Source: Mesorhizobium qingshengii
GTDB lineage: Bacteria; Pseudomonadota; Alphaproteobacteria; Rhizobiales; Rhizobiaceae
Direction of reading: 5' to 3'
NCBI RefSeq assembly: GCF_900103325.1
Contig: NZ_FMXM01000004.1
Coordinates: 1 to 64,000, forward strand
Length of the DNA stretch: 64,000 nt
This document shows positions 52,295 through 61,290 of this stretch, in pieces (positions within the stretch are counted from its first letter, which is position 1; every line of letters begins with the position of its first letter). A program made the position numbers and the translations under genes. Below the pieces are notes generated by a model. The model made no database searches. It saw nothing but the letters and a program-made list of their open reading frames with translations, and had not been told where the DNA came from.

Positions 52295-53355
52295 CGGAAC
52301 AGCCCCGCGCTGCGCAGTGGTTTCCTCCCGTCGGTGCGCACGATCCTGACACGTCGCTCCGAACCTTTGTCACCCAGCCTTAGCTCGGCAGCGGCAAACA
52401 GGCGGTCGACGACATAGTAGTTTTGCCGGGCGCGGTAATTGACCAACTCGGAGCCGCCAGAGGAGCCGATGACGAACAGTGGCGGCATTTCCCCCTGCCC
52501 AATGCCGGACGGGAATTCGATATAGACCTTTTCGCCGTCGTCGAACGCGCGCAGCGGTCTCCAGGGTGCTGCGTCGCCCTCGATGCGATAGCGGAAGTTG
52601 AGCTTCTGGATGTCCACTCCAGAAGCGACCGGCTGCGCGGCGGAAGCTTGTACGTTCTGGCGCCGCAGCGCAATCAACTGGTCCTGCGGATACTGCCACG
52701 ACACCGAGGCCATGTAGGTCTTTTCCGTCGAGCGCAGCTCGAGATGATAGGTGCGACGGTCGCTGTTGATCACGAGGTTGGTCTGAAGATCGGTGCGTGT
52801 CGGCTTAACGAGGATATGGACCTGCAGCCGGTCCCCTGCCCCGCTCTGCGTATCGCCGATGATCCAGCGAACCGTATCGCCGGCGGCGACGGGACCGGAG
52901 CCGACAAGCTGTTCGCCCGGTTGGAGCGCGATGTCGGTGACCTGGCCCGGCGCGGCGTAGATCTGGTAGAGCGCCCCTTCACTCCAGGGATAGAGCTGGA
53001 TCGCGTTGACGAATCCATCGCGGACCGGCTGCATTCGAGCTGCTTCGTTGGCTTGGCTGATCCGCTGTTTCGGATCGGCCGGCTCAGCTTTCGCTTTGCT
53101 GGCCTCGACCGGCTTCAACTGACTGGGTAGCGGAAGCGGCTTTGATACCTCCACCACCTTCACCGGACCAGGCGGATCGACCTTCAGCACGGCAGGCCTG
53201 GGATCGTCATATTGGATTTCGGGTAGAATGTATTTTTTCGAGGCGCAACCGGCGAGCGCTGTCGCTGACAGCATAGCGGCGACAAGCACGCGTGCTCTCA
53301 TCATGTCGCGCGCGACATGTCTCGTTGTTTTGCGTGTTGGTGCCGCACTCATCAT
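52291..53355 (-). CDS. trbG: TrbG, VirB9-like outer-membrane channel protein
   Basis: 354 residues. Lipobox-like signal (LSATALAGCASKK), low-complexity linker (KPVEASKAKAEPADP) and VirB9/CagX domain (YPWSEGALYQIYAAPGQVTD, ADTVRWIIGDTQSG-type, NFRYRIEGDAAPWRP). Works with TrbI and lipoproteins in the transfer outer-membrane complex. Start ATGATG at 53355 overlapping the trbF stop. Confidence 0.93.
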   Translation of the reverse strand: MMSAAPTRKTTRHVARDMMRARVLVAAMLSATALAGCASKKYILPEIQYDDPRPAVLKVDPPGPVKVVEVSKPLPLPSQLKPVEASKAKAEPADPKQRISQANEAARMQPVRDGFVNAIQLYPWSEGALYQIYAAPGQVTDIALQPGEQLVGSGPVAAGDTVRWIIGDTQSGAGDRLQVHILVKPTRTDLQTNLVINSDRRTYHLELRSTEKTYMASVSWQYPQDQLIALRRQNVQASAAQPVASGVDIQKLNFRYRIEGDAAPWRPLRAFDDGEKVYIEFPSGIGQGEMPPLFVIGSSGGSELVNYRARQNYYVVDRLFAAAELRLGDKGSERRVRIVRTDGRKPLRSAGLFR

Positions 53356-54038
53356 GAAAGTTCCTTCGACCAGTTGATGGCGTTGACGTAGATACCGAGC
53401 GGATTGACCTTCAGCCGGTCGGCATCGCGCGGTTGCTGAATGACGATGGTAAGGAAAGCGGTCCAGCGCTCGGTGCTGGCCAGGCTGCCGTTATCGTAGT
53501 GGCGCTCGATCCAGGCAACACGGAACGAGTCCGGCGAGGCACGAATGACGCTGGAGACTTCGACCGCGATCTGGATCTTGCCGACCTTGGCAAAAGGGTC
53601 GTTCAGACGGGCGTAGTCGTTCAGCGAGACGGCACCGCGATCGGTCGTGTAGTCGTAGGCACGCAACCAATTCTGGCGAACGATGACCGGATCGTCAGGG
53701 ATGCTTCTCACCTCTTCGATAAAACGAGCGAGATGCCATGCGATCTGCGGATCGGTGGGCCGATAGTCGGCAACGGCCGGAGCGACCGCCTGCGCTTCGC
53801 CAAGCTTATCGACCTGAACCACCCAGGGAACAACGGAGCCGCGTGTCGACTGCCAGACCAAGACGGAAGCGAAGACGCCGGCCAGGACGAGCGAGCCGAC
53901 GGCCATCAGCCGCCAATTCTTCGCTTGCACACGAGCCGAGCCGATGCGCTCGTCCCATACCTGCGCAGCACGCTGATAGGGCGTCTCCGGTTGTGGTGTT
54001 TTTCCGTAACGAACGGAAGGTCGTCTGAAGAGGTTCAT
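53352..54038 (-). CDS. trbF: TrbF, VirB8-like assembly protein
   Basis: 228 residues. One helix (LMAVGSLVLAGVFASVLVWQS) and a VirB8-like periplasmic domain (DPQIAWHLARFIEEVRSIPD, LNPLGIYVNAINWSKELS at the end). It is a scaffold for the mating channel. Overlaps trbL and trbG. Confidence 0.92.
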   Translation of the reverse strand: MNLFRRPSVRYGKTPQPETPYQRAAQVWDERIGSARVQAKNWRLMAVGSLVLAGVFASVLVWQSTRGSVVPWVVQVDKLGEAQAVAPAVADYRPTDPQIAWHLARFIEEVRSIPDDPVIVRQNWLRAYDYTTDRGAVSLNDYARLNDPFAKVGKIQIAVEVSSVIRASPDSFRVAWIERHYDNGSLASTERWTAFLTIVIQQPRDADRLKVNPLGIYVNAINWSKELS

Positions 54039-55405
54039 CGGCGATCATCCTGGTTGAGGGGAACATTCATTGAGCCTCCGCCGTGATCGCCAGAGCGGAC
54101 AGAATGCGCGGCCATGCTCGCGCCATGGCTCATGGTCTGGCCGCGCTTCATGCGAGCGGCCCAGGCGGGCGGCGATCCAGCGCTGGATTCTACGGTCCGA
54201 GCACGGCCTAAGGAGACTGCTCCCGATGGCTCCTCTCCACCGGTCGCGGTCCATGCCGCCGAACGGCCAGCCTGCTGGCTGGCTGACAGGGCTGACGCCG
54301 CGCGTGACATTGCCTGCTTGACAGGTTGAACAGCGGCGCCGGCACCAGCTTTGGCGACACCAGCAATGCCGGCGGCGATCGAGCTTGCACCGCTCTGTCC
54401 GGATGTCGCCGCGGCTAGGCTGTAAGCTGTCGAGGTGCTGCCGGCCAAATGCGCGCCGCCACGTGCGGCGGCTGACGACATGCCCCCACCAGCACTGAGC
54501 GCACTTGCGGCGCCGCCCAATCCGGCGCGGGCGCCCATGGCACCAGCAGCACCAAGGCCGACGGCGGCGAGACTGGTGCCCACAGCAGCACCCGCCCCGA
54601 GTTGCGGCGCTCCGGAGACGAGGCCAGTTGCGATGCCCGGTCCAAAGATCGACAGCCCCATCAGCGACAGGGCCCCCAGCACAAGCGACAGCGCATCCGT
54701 GATCGTGGGTTGTTCAGCGCCGAAGCCTTGAGTGAACTCGCCGAAGAGACCCGAACCGATTCCGACGATGACGGCAAGCACCAGGATTTTCACGCCGGAG
54801 GCGACGATGTTGCCGAGCACCTTTTCGGCGAGGAAGGCAGTTCTGTTGAAGAGCGCGAACGGGATCAGAACGAAGCCAGCAAGCGTCGTTAGCTTGAACT
54901 CGATAAGCGTGACGAAAATCTGGACGGCCAGGATGAAGAAGGCGATCAGAACGATCGCCCAGGCGATCATCAAGACGGCGATCTGTACAAAGTTCTCAAA
55001 GAAGGAGACGTAGCCCATCAGCTCGCTGGCGGCTTCAAGGATCGGATTGCCGGCGTCGATGCCGACCTGCGCGACGCGACCCGGCTGCAAGAGAGCTGAG
55101 CTCGAAAGTGCGGACCCTCCGGCCTTCAGGCCAAGCCCGGAAAAGCTCTCGAAGACGATGCCGGCCAGACGATTGAAGTTGCCGATGATGAAGGCGAAGA
55201 AGCCGATATAGAGCGTCTTCTTCACCAGCCTGTGCAGAATGTCCTCGTCCGCACCCCAAGCCCAGAACAGGCCGGCGATCGTGATATCAATGACGATAAG
55301 GGTGGAGCTGAGAAAAGCCACCTCGCCACCGAGCAGCCCGAAGCCTGAATCGATGTAGCGGGTGAAAGTCTCCAGAAAGCGATCGATAACGCCGGTGTCG
55401 TTCAT
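54035..55405 (-). CDS. trbL: TrbL, polytopic mating-channel protein
   Basis: 456 residues. About six to seven hydrophobic segments in the first 280 residues (LSSTLIVIDITIAGLFWAWG; FVQIAVLMIAWAIVLIAFFI; GVKILVLAVIVGIGSGLFGE), then a long Ala/Gly/Ser-rich C-terminal tail (GGMSSAAARGGAHL), as in TrbL/VirB6 proteins. Overlaps trbK and trbF by 4 bp. Start ATG 55405. Confidence 0.92.
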   Translation of the reverse strand: MNDTGVIDRFLETFTRYIDSGFGLLGGEVAFLSSTLIVIDITIAGLFWAWGADEDILHRLVKKTLYIGFFAFIIGNFNRLAGIVFESFSGLGLKAGGSALSSSALLQPGRVAQVGIDAGNPILEAASELMGYVSFFENFVQIAVLMIAWAIVLIAFFILAVQIFVTLIEFKLTTLAGFVLIPFALFNRTAFLAEKVLGNIVASGVKILVLAVIVGIGSGLFGEFTQGFGAEQPTITDALSLVLGALSLMGLSIFGPGIATGLVSGAPQLGAGAAVGTSLAAVGLGAAGAMGARAGLGGAASALSAGGGMSSAAARGGAHLAGSTSTAYSLAAATSGQSGASSIAAGIAGVAKAGAGAAVQPVKQAMSRAASALSASQQAGRSAAWTATGGEEPSGAVSLGRARTVESSAGSPPAWAARMKRGQTMSHGASMAAHSVRSGDHGGGSMNVPLNQDDRR

Positions 55406-55770
55406 GGCGCCACCGTGTTCGGGCGGTATTGGTCCTGCGTACCCGGCGAGGTCGACGGCTGAAGGGGCAGAAGCCGGCTCTGATCCTTCCCGGCTGAAGG
55501 AACGGCATACGGCGTCACGGTCTTTGTAGGCCGAAGGAATCGCCGGCGGTTTTCCGCCCAGGCCTTTCTGCAAACCTCGTCAGAAACGGCGGCCATGCCG
55601 ATGTCCCGGCATCGTGCAAGCTCGACCCTTTCCGGCTCGCCGCCCGGATGTGCGGAGCGCGGGGAGGACGCGTCCTGCGAGCCGTCGCCGCGCAACGCCA
55701 TGAAGGCGGCGGTCATGGCGGCGCCAAGGGCAAGAACGGCTGTCATCCGGGCGGCGATCTTGAGATCCAT
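55402..55770 (-). CDS. trbK: TrbK-like putative entry-exclusion protein
   Basis: 122 residues. N-terminal helix/signal (IAARMTAVLALGAAMTAAFM), then Cys-containing short periplasmic domain (VELARCRDIGMAAVSDEVCR) as in the TrbK-alt family coded between trbJ and trbL. Would reduce uptake of a second copy of the element. The Pro-rich tail overlaps the trbL start. Confidence 0.8.
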   Translation of the reverse strand: MDLKIAARMTAVLALGAAMTAAFMALRGDGSQDASSPRSAHPGGEPERVELARCRDIGMAAVSDEVCRKAWAENRRRFLRPTKTVTPYAVPSAGKDQSRLLPLQPSTSPGTQDQYRPNTVAP

Positions 55771-55782
55771 GCGACTCTCGCC

Positions 55783-56529
55783 TCAGTCGTGGAACATCTT
55801 CACAGATGACGGGCTGTAGCCATTGCCCGTCATGAAGCGGCTGAACTGTTCACGTGCTTGTCCCTGTGCAGCCGCCTGCCTCGCCTGGTCTAATGCGTTG
55901 GCGCGTCCCTGCGCTGCCATCATCGCCGTCAGGTCCGAAACCTGCCTTGCCTGGACGGCGAGAAGCTGGTTACCGGCTTGCGTCGCCTGGAGCACGCCGA
56001 CTGCCGACTGGCTGGCGCCGACCAGCGCGCTGGTCTGTTCCTGTGTTCCTTCGATGTTGTCCACGGCAACGGCACCCGCCTTCAGCGAGTGCTCGAAGGC
56101 CGAAACCGAGGTCTGCCAGCGTTCACGCGCGCCATCGACAAGCTGCTGGCTGGAGAGGTCCGAACCAAAATTCTCGTAGGTCGAGGCGAATTGGCTCTCG
56201 ATGTCCTGGACGCTGTAGGCGAGCTTCTCGGCCTCGCCGAGCAGAGTCTTCATCTGAGAGAAACTGTCTTCGATCTGGCCTAGCACCGAGGTCGGCAGCG
56301 AAGTGAGGTTCTTTGCCTGGTTGATCAGCATCTGCGCCTCATTCTGAAGCGAGGTGATCTGGTTCTGGATCTGCTCCAGGGCGCGCGCCGCCTGGAGCAG
56401 ATTCTGGCTGTAGTTGGTGGGATCATAGACAATCAGCGCCGATGCCGGCAGCGGCGCCAGGGCAACGGCGGCGAGCGCTGCGGCGGCCGTCGTGCGGCGG
56501 ATTCGATAGCGTGCAAAAACGGACTGCAT
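55783..56529 (-). CDS. trbJ: TrbJ, mating-pair formation protein
   Basis: 248 residues. Signal peptide (MQSVFARYRIRRTTAAAALA to PASA), then a long helical coiled-coil-like domain (ARALEQIQNQITSLQNEAQM, LSQMKTLLGEAEKLAYSVQD) and Gln/Ala-rich C-terminus, as in TrbJ/VirB5-like proteins. Overlaps the trbE stop by 1 bp (TGATG). Confidence 0.92.
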   Translation of the reverse strand: MQSVFARYRIRRTTAAAALAAVALAPLPASALIVYDPTNYSQNLLQAARALEQIQNQITSLQNEAQMLINQAKNLTSLPTSVLGQIEDSFSQMKTLLGEAEKLAYSVQDIESQFASTYENFGSDLSSQQLVDGARERWQTSVSAFEHSLKAGAVAVDNIEGTQEQTSALVGASQSAVGVLQATQAGNQLLAVQARQVSDLTAMMAAQGRANALDQARQAAAQGQAREQFSRFMTGNGYSPSSVKMFHD

Positions 56530-59033
56530 CAGGAAATCTCCTTGGCGGATTGGTTGATGACATTGGTGAGATCGGGAATGAGGTCGGCCGCCCAGGAAAG
56601 ACCGCGGTTCGCAAGCCAGGTCTCGAGGAAATGTTCGCGACCGCCCTCAGCGATGATCCGATCGATCGCCGCCTGATCGGACTTGGAGGACGCAGCGCAG
56701 AGCGCCAGCGCTATGGGACCAAGGCCAAGCTCGAAAAGACGATTGCCGCGGCGGCTCTGACAGTAATAGTCGCGCTTCGGCGTCGCCCGCGCCACGATCT
56801 CGATCTGCCGATCGTTAAGACCGAAGCGGCGGTAGATGCCGGTGATCTGCGGTTCGATCGCGCGTTCGTTCGGCAGGAACAGCCGCGTAGGACAGCTCTC
56901 GACGATGGCGGGCGCGATCCTGCTGCCGTCGATATCCGAGAGCGATTGCGTGGCAAAGATGACGGAGGCGTTCTTCTTCCTCAGCGTCTTCAGCCATTCG
57001 CGCAGCTGATCGGCGAAGCCGCCATCGTCGAGCGCCAGCCAACCTTCATCGATGATCAGCAACGTCGGCCGCCCATCCATTCGCTGCTCGATGCGGTGGA
57101 AAAGATAGGCAAGCACAGCCGGAGCCGCCCCCGTGCCGATCAGGCCTTCGGTCTCGAATGCCTGGACGGAAGCCACGCCCAGCCGCTCGTGCTCGGCGTC
57201 GAGCAGTCGGCCATAGGGACCGCCGATGCAGTAGGGCCGCAGTGCCTGCTTCAGTGGCGAAGATTGCAGCAGCACCGACAGGCCGGTCAGCGTCCGTTCC
57301 TGAACCGGCGCGCTGGCCAGCGAGATCAGCGCCGACCAGAGATGCTCTTTAACCTCCGCCGTGACGCGAACGTCTTCGCGCAGAAGAATGTCGACGAGCC
57401 AGTCAGCCGCCCAGGCGCGCTCTGGAGTTTGGTGGATACGGCCGAGCGGCTGCAGCGAAACGGTCTCGACGTCATCCGACAGTTCCGTCAAGGTGAGCAG
57501 AGCGAGCGGATCGTCGGGCCCTCGCCCGCTCGAAGCATTGCCGCCGAGATTGTGCCAATCGCCGGCCATGCCCAGCATCGCCGCGCGGATCGAGCCGCCG
57601 AAGTCGAAGGCAAAGATCTGGCTGTTCTCGTAGCGCCGGAACTGCAGTGCCATCATCGCCAATAGCACCGACTTGCCGGCGCCGGTGGGGCCAATGACAA
57701 GGGTGTGGCCGACATCGCCCACATGCAGGCTGAACCGGAACGGCGTCGCGCCTTCGGTCCTGGCAAAAAACAGTGCCGGAGCGCCAAAATGCTCGTCCTC
57801 TACAGGTCCCGCCCAAACTGCCGAGAGCGGGATCATGTGGGCGAGGTTCAGTGTCGACAGCGGCGGCTGGCGGACGTTCGCATAGACGTGGCCCGGGATG
57901 CTGCCAAGCCATGCTTCGATGGCGTTGACGCCCTCGATGATTGCTGTGAAGTCCCTGCCCTGGATATTTTTCTCCACCAGCCGAAGCTTCTCGTCGGCGA
58001 TTGATGGGTCGGCATCCCATACCGTCACTGTCGCCGTCACGTAAGCCTCGCCGATCTGATCGGAACCTAGGTCCTGCAGGGCCGCATCGGCATCGGCCGC
58101 CTTGTTCGTGGCGTCGGTATCGACGAGAACGGAGCCCTCGTTGGTCATCACCTCCTTGAGGATGGTGGCGACGGACTTCCGCTTGGCGAACCACTGGCGG
58201 CGGATCTTCGCCACCAGCCTGGTCGCGTCGGTCTTGTCGAGCATGATCGCTCGCGTTGACCAGCGGTAGGGGAAAGCAAGCCGATTGAGGTCGTCGAGAA
58301 CCCCCGGAAAAGTCGCGCTGGGGAAGCCGATGATGGTGAGCGTGCGCAGATGAAACTCGCCCAGCCGCGGCTCCAGTCCGCCGGCGAGCGGCTGATCGAC
58401 AAGCAATACATCGAGATGCGTCGGTGTTTCCGGCACACGAACCCGAAGGCGCTTCGTCGAAATGGTCGAGTGGAGATAGGTCAACGTCTCGCCGTCATCG
58501 AGCCAGGCGGCTTCCGGGACGAACCCCTCGACCAGGTTGAGCACGCGGTCGGTGCGGTCGACAAAGCCCTTCAACAATTCCCAAGGATCGACGCCGCTCT
58601 TCTCCCGGCCTTCGTAGAGCCAGCTCTCTATGCGGGAGGCTTCCTCAGCCGGCGGCAGCCAGACGAAGGTGAGAAAATAGGTGCTCTCGAACAGGGCACC
58701 GGAGTCTTCGAACTGCTCGCGCCGCTCGAGGTCGAGCAGTGCCGATGCAGAATCCGGGAACTGGCTGTTGGGATAGTTGGTGGTCGGATTGCGCTGCGCT
58801 TCGACGAAGATCGCCCAGCCGGAGCCGAGACGGCGAAGAACGCTGTTTAGCCGTGCCGTCGCGCCGACCAGTTCCGCCGGTGTGGAGGAATCCAGATCGG
58901 GGCCTCGGAAACGAGCGGTTCGCTGGAACGAGCCATCCTTGTTGAGGACTACGCCCGGTGCCACCAGGGCAGCCCAGGGTAGGTAGTCTGCGAGGCTGGC
59001 GCTCTTCTTACGATATTCGGCGAGATTCATCAT
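56529..59033 (-). CDS. trbE: TrbE, VirB4-type transfer ATPase
   Basis: 834 residues. N-terminal CagE/TrbE-like domain and C-terminal ATPase with Walker A VIGPTGAGKSVLLAMMAL (~450), QIFAFDFGGSIRA, Walker B TLLIIDEGWLALDDG and FATQSLSDIDGSRIAP. Powers assembly and substrate transport. Start at ATGATG 59033; a longer frame to 59246 has no family counterpart. Ends in a 1-bp overlap with trbJ. Confidence 0.94.
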   Translation of the reverse strand: MMNLAEYRKKSASLADYLPWAALVAPGVVLNKDGSFQRTARFRGPDLDSSTPAELVGATARLNSVLRRLGSGWAIFVEAQRNPTTNYPNSQFPDSASALLDLERREQFEDSGALFESTYFLTFVWLPPAEEASRIESWLYEGREKSGVDPWELLKGFVDRTDRVLNLVEGFVPEAAWLDDGETLTYLHSTISTKRLRVRVPETPTHLDVLLVDQPLAGGLEPRLGEFHLRTLTIIGFPSATFPGVLDDLNRLAFPYRWSTRAIMLDKTDATRLVAKIRRQWFAKRKSVATILKEVMTNEGSVLVDTDATNKAADADAALQDLGSDQIGEAYVTATVTVWDADPSIADEKLRLVEKNIQGRDFTAIIEGVNAIEAWLGSIPGHVYANVRQPPLSTLNLAHMIPLSAVWAGPVEDEHFGAPALFFARTEGATPFRFSLHVGDVGHTLVIGPTGAGKSVLLAMMALQFRRYENSQIFAFDFGGSIRAAMLGMAGDWHNLGGNASSGRGPDDPLALLTLTELSDDVETVSLQPLGRIHQTPERAWAADWLVDILLREDVRVTAEVKEHLWSALISLASAPVQERTLTGLSVLLQSSPLKQALRPYCIGGPYGRLLDAEHERLGVASVQAFETEGLIGTGAAPAVLAYLFHRIEQRMDGRPTLLIIDEGWLALDDGGFADQLREWLKTLRKKNASVIFATQSLSDIDGSRIAPAIVESCPTRLFLPNERAIEPQITGIYRRFGLNDRQIEIVARATPKRDYYCQSRRGNRLFELGLGPIALALCAASSKSDQAAIDRIIAEGGREHFLETWLANRGLSWAADLIPDLTNVINQSAKEIS

Positions 59034-59046
59034 CGCGGAAAACCTC

Positions 59047-59310
59047 TTAGCAACCGAAATGCGGGGGATAGCGCAGATGCCGGCGAGCCACGTCGACGAA
59101 CCGCGCGTCGCGCTTTGCCGCCCATACGGCAGCGAAATGGCCAATCGCCCAGATAACGAGACCCGCGATCCACAAGCGAAGTCCCAATCCGACCGCGCCA
59201 GCCAGCGTGCCATTGGCGATGGCGACCGCGCGTGGCGCGCCGCCAAGCAGGATCGGTTCGGTGAGCGCGCGACGCACCGGAGCGAAGAATCCGCGGATCT
59301 CCTCCTCCAT
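59047..59310 (-). CDS. trbD: TrbD, small VirB3-like membrane protein
   Basis: 87 residues. EEEIRGFFAPVRRALTEPIL with GGAPRAVAIANGTLAGAVGL, two hydrophobic stretches, the VirB3/TrbD layout. It overlaps the trbC stop (TGATG) and is followed 13 bp later by trbE. Confidence 0.9.
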   Translation of the reverse strand: MEEEIRGFFAPVRRALTEPILLGGAPRAVAIANGTLAGAVGLGLRLWIAGLVIWAIGHFAAVWAAKRDARFVDVARRHLRYPPHFGC

Positions 59311-59660
59311 CAGATCAGCGCTCCGCCGCCGAAGGAGAAAAACGACAGGAAGAATGAACTCGCCGCGAAGGCGATCGACAGTCCGAACACGATCTGGATC
59401 AGACGTCGGAATCCGCCCGCCGTGTCGCCGAAGGCGAGCGACAAGCCCGTGACGATGATGATGATGACCGCCACGATCTTGGCGACCGGTCCCTCGACAG
59501 ATTCGAGGATTTGCTGAAGCGGTTCTTCCCACGGCATGGAAGACCCTGCGGCATGGGCAGGCGCGTTCATCATGGTCGCGACCACAGCAGTCGTTGCGGC
59601 GAATGGGAGCACCGCACGAACCCTACGGATAGACGATGAAGTGAAGCGGATCGGATTCAT
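59310..59660 (-). CDS. trbC: TrbC, pilin-like VirB2 homologue
   Basis: 116 residues. Signal-like N-terminus (AVLPFAATTAVVATMMNAPA, cleavage near AHA), mature portion PWEEPLQQILESVEGPVAKI, two hydrophobic helices (IVAVIIIIVTGLSLAFGD; IVFGLSIAFAASSFFLSFFS), ending FGGGALI. Presumed conjugative pilus subunit. Start ATG 59660 after ggag; upstream frame sequence overlaps trbB and is not part of the protein. Confidence 0.9.
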   Translation of the reverse strand: MNPIRFTSSSIRRVRAVLPFAATTAVVATMMNAPAHAAGSSMPWEEPLQQILESVEGPVAKIVAVIIIIVTGLSLAFGDTAGGFRRLIQIVFGLSIAFAASSFFLSFFSFGGGALI

Positions 59661-59679
59661 TATGGATCTCCATGAGGGA

Positions 59680-60681
59680 TTAGGGCTTGGCGGTTGACTT
59701 GGTCTCCAGTCTTGCTTCGAGCATGCGGTAGTCGCCGGTCGCGGGATCGAGCCCTTCGACCCATGCGATCTCGACAACGCGGCGCGCAGCGCCCCGACCG
59801 GCGAGAACCGCAATGAGGTCAACAGTGTCGGCAATTAGCGCGCGCGGGACGGTGATCACCGCCTCCTGTATGAGCTGCTCGAGCCGTCGCAACGCACCCA
59901 GGGCCGTACTGGCGTGGATGGTGCCAATGCCGCCGGGATGTCCCGTGCCCCAAGCCTTCAACAGGTCGAGTGCTTCCGCCCCGCGCACCTCGCCGATCGG
60001 GATGCGGTCGGGACGCAGCCGCAGCGACGACTTCACCAGATCGGAAAGCGAGGCGACGCCGTCCTTGGTGCGTAGCGCCACCAGATTGGGTGCTGCGCAT
60101 TGCAGTTCGCGGGTGTCCTCAATTAGCACCACGCGGTCGGCGGTCTTGGCCACTTCCGCCAACAACGCATTCACCAGCGTGGTCTTGCCGGTCGACGTAC
60201 CGCCAGCAACGAGCAGGTTTTTGCGTCGTTCTACGGCGAGGCGTAGCACTGCAGCCTGGGCCTCCGTCATGACACCAGCGGCGACATAGTGCTCAAGAGT
60301 GAAGACAGCGACGGCGGGCTTACGGATGGCGAAGGTGGGTGCTGCGACAACAGGCGGCAGCAGGCCCTCGAAGCGCTCGCCGGTTTCCGGCAGTTCGGCA
60401 GATACACGAGGGCGCCCGGAATGCACCTCCGCACCGACATGGTGCGCGGCCAGTCGGACGATGCGCTCGCCGTCGGCCGGGATCAGGACTTCATCGGTGG
60501 CGACAAGTCCATCCTTTAGCCGGTCGACCCATAGCCGCCCGTCCGGGTTGAGCATCACCTCGACGATTTCGGGATCTTCAAGGAACCCTGCGATAGCCGA
60601 GCCGAGCGCCGTGCGTAGCATGCGCGCGCTGCGCGACCGCGCTTCCCTGCCATTCTGATGAGCTTCCACGATCATCCCCAT
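59680..60681 (-). CDS. trbB: TrbB, VirB11-type transfer ATPase
   Basis: 333 residues. Secretion ATPase with Walker [21 protein letters not shown] (~165), Asp box [20 protein letters not shown], Walker B/His box [20 protein letters not shown]. Supplies energy at the inner face for pilus biogenesis. Starts [14 protein letters not shown] at 60681. Begins the dense trbB-trbI run; trbC starts 19 bp later. Confidence 0.94.
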   Translation of the reverse strand: MGMIVEAHQNGREARSRSARMLRTALGSAIAGFLEDPEIVEVMLNPDGRLWVDRLKDGLVATDEVLIPADGERIVRLAAHHVGAEVHSGRPRVSAELPETGERFEGLLPPVVAAPTFAIRKPAVAVFTLEHYVAAGVMTEAQAAVLRLAVERRKNLLVAGGTSTGKTTLVNALLAEVAKTADRVVLIEDTRELQCAAPNLVALRTKDGVASLSDLVKSSLRLRPDRIPIGEVRGAEALDLLKAWGTGHPGGIGTIHASTALGALRRLEQLIQEAVITVPRALIADTVDLIAVLAGRGAARRVVEIAWVEGLDPATGDYRMLEARLETKSTAKP

Positions 60682-60832
60682 TCCGTGCGGCGAATTGGTT
60701 CGAGCCGCGGTTGGGGATGATTAGAAGAGGCAGGAATACCGATCCTGCAACAAGCAAAATGGGCGATCGTGATGAGACGTGTAGCGACTTGCGAAATGCG
60801 GTGCGGCGACCTCGCCGGCTTGCCTCCGCTGC

Positions 60833-61285
60833 CTATCTCGGCGGGGAGCCATCCGCGTCGGCTGGCGACACAGGCGGCACGTCGTCAGCTACTTCCTGCC
60901 TCAGTTTGGGCCCTTTGCTCAACCTGCGGCCAAGCGCGTCAACGAATGCTTCATACCGCTGTAGGCCTTTCGCGCGGGCTTCGGCCTGCGCGGATTCCGG
61001 CAGGGCAGGTGTCGAATTGAGCCAGAAGCGCACGAACAGCGCCAGCGTCTCGATGGCGATGCCAACATCACGTTCGACGCGTTGCACGCGCCGGTCGACC
61101 TGATCGAGGCGCCGGGTGATCGCCGCTTCCTTTCGCTCCTCGGCGTCCGGCGACAGGAACGAGGCGATTGCAGCCTCGGCAATCAGAGAAAGCGAGGCGT
61201 CCCTTTGCGCCGAGTAATCGGCGAGCGCGTTCATCACGTCGGGATCGAGATAGGCCGAGAGCCGTTTTTTCTTGGCGTTCTTCAT
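60833..61285 (-). CDS. CopG-family (ribbon-helix-helix) regulator of the transfer operon
   Basis: 150 residues. MKNAKKKRLSAYLDPDVMNA with ADYSAQRDASLSLIAEAAIA is an RHH/CopG DNA-binding N-terminus, followed by a helical Arg-rich tail (ITRRLDQVDRRVQRVERDVG, IAIETLALFVRFWL). A TTG at 61294 overlapping the traG stop is the alternative start; ATG 61285 is used. CopG genes are standard between traG and trbB and are thought to autoregulate transfer. Confidence 0.85.
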   Translation of the reverse strand: MKNAKKKRLSAYLDPDVMNALADYSAQRDASLSLIAEAAIASFLSPDAEERKEAAITRRLDQVDRRVQRVERDVGIAIETLALFVRFWLNSTPALPESAQAEARAKGLQRYEAFVDALGRRLSKGPKLRQEVADDVPPVSPADADGSPPR

Positions 61286-61290
61286 GCGGC

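Noticed and set aside
56442..57665. 407-codon plus-strand open frame
   Set aside because: Antisense to trbE, which carries all ATPase motifs; its own translation is Arg/Gln/Gly-rich without domains, typical of high-GC shadow frames.
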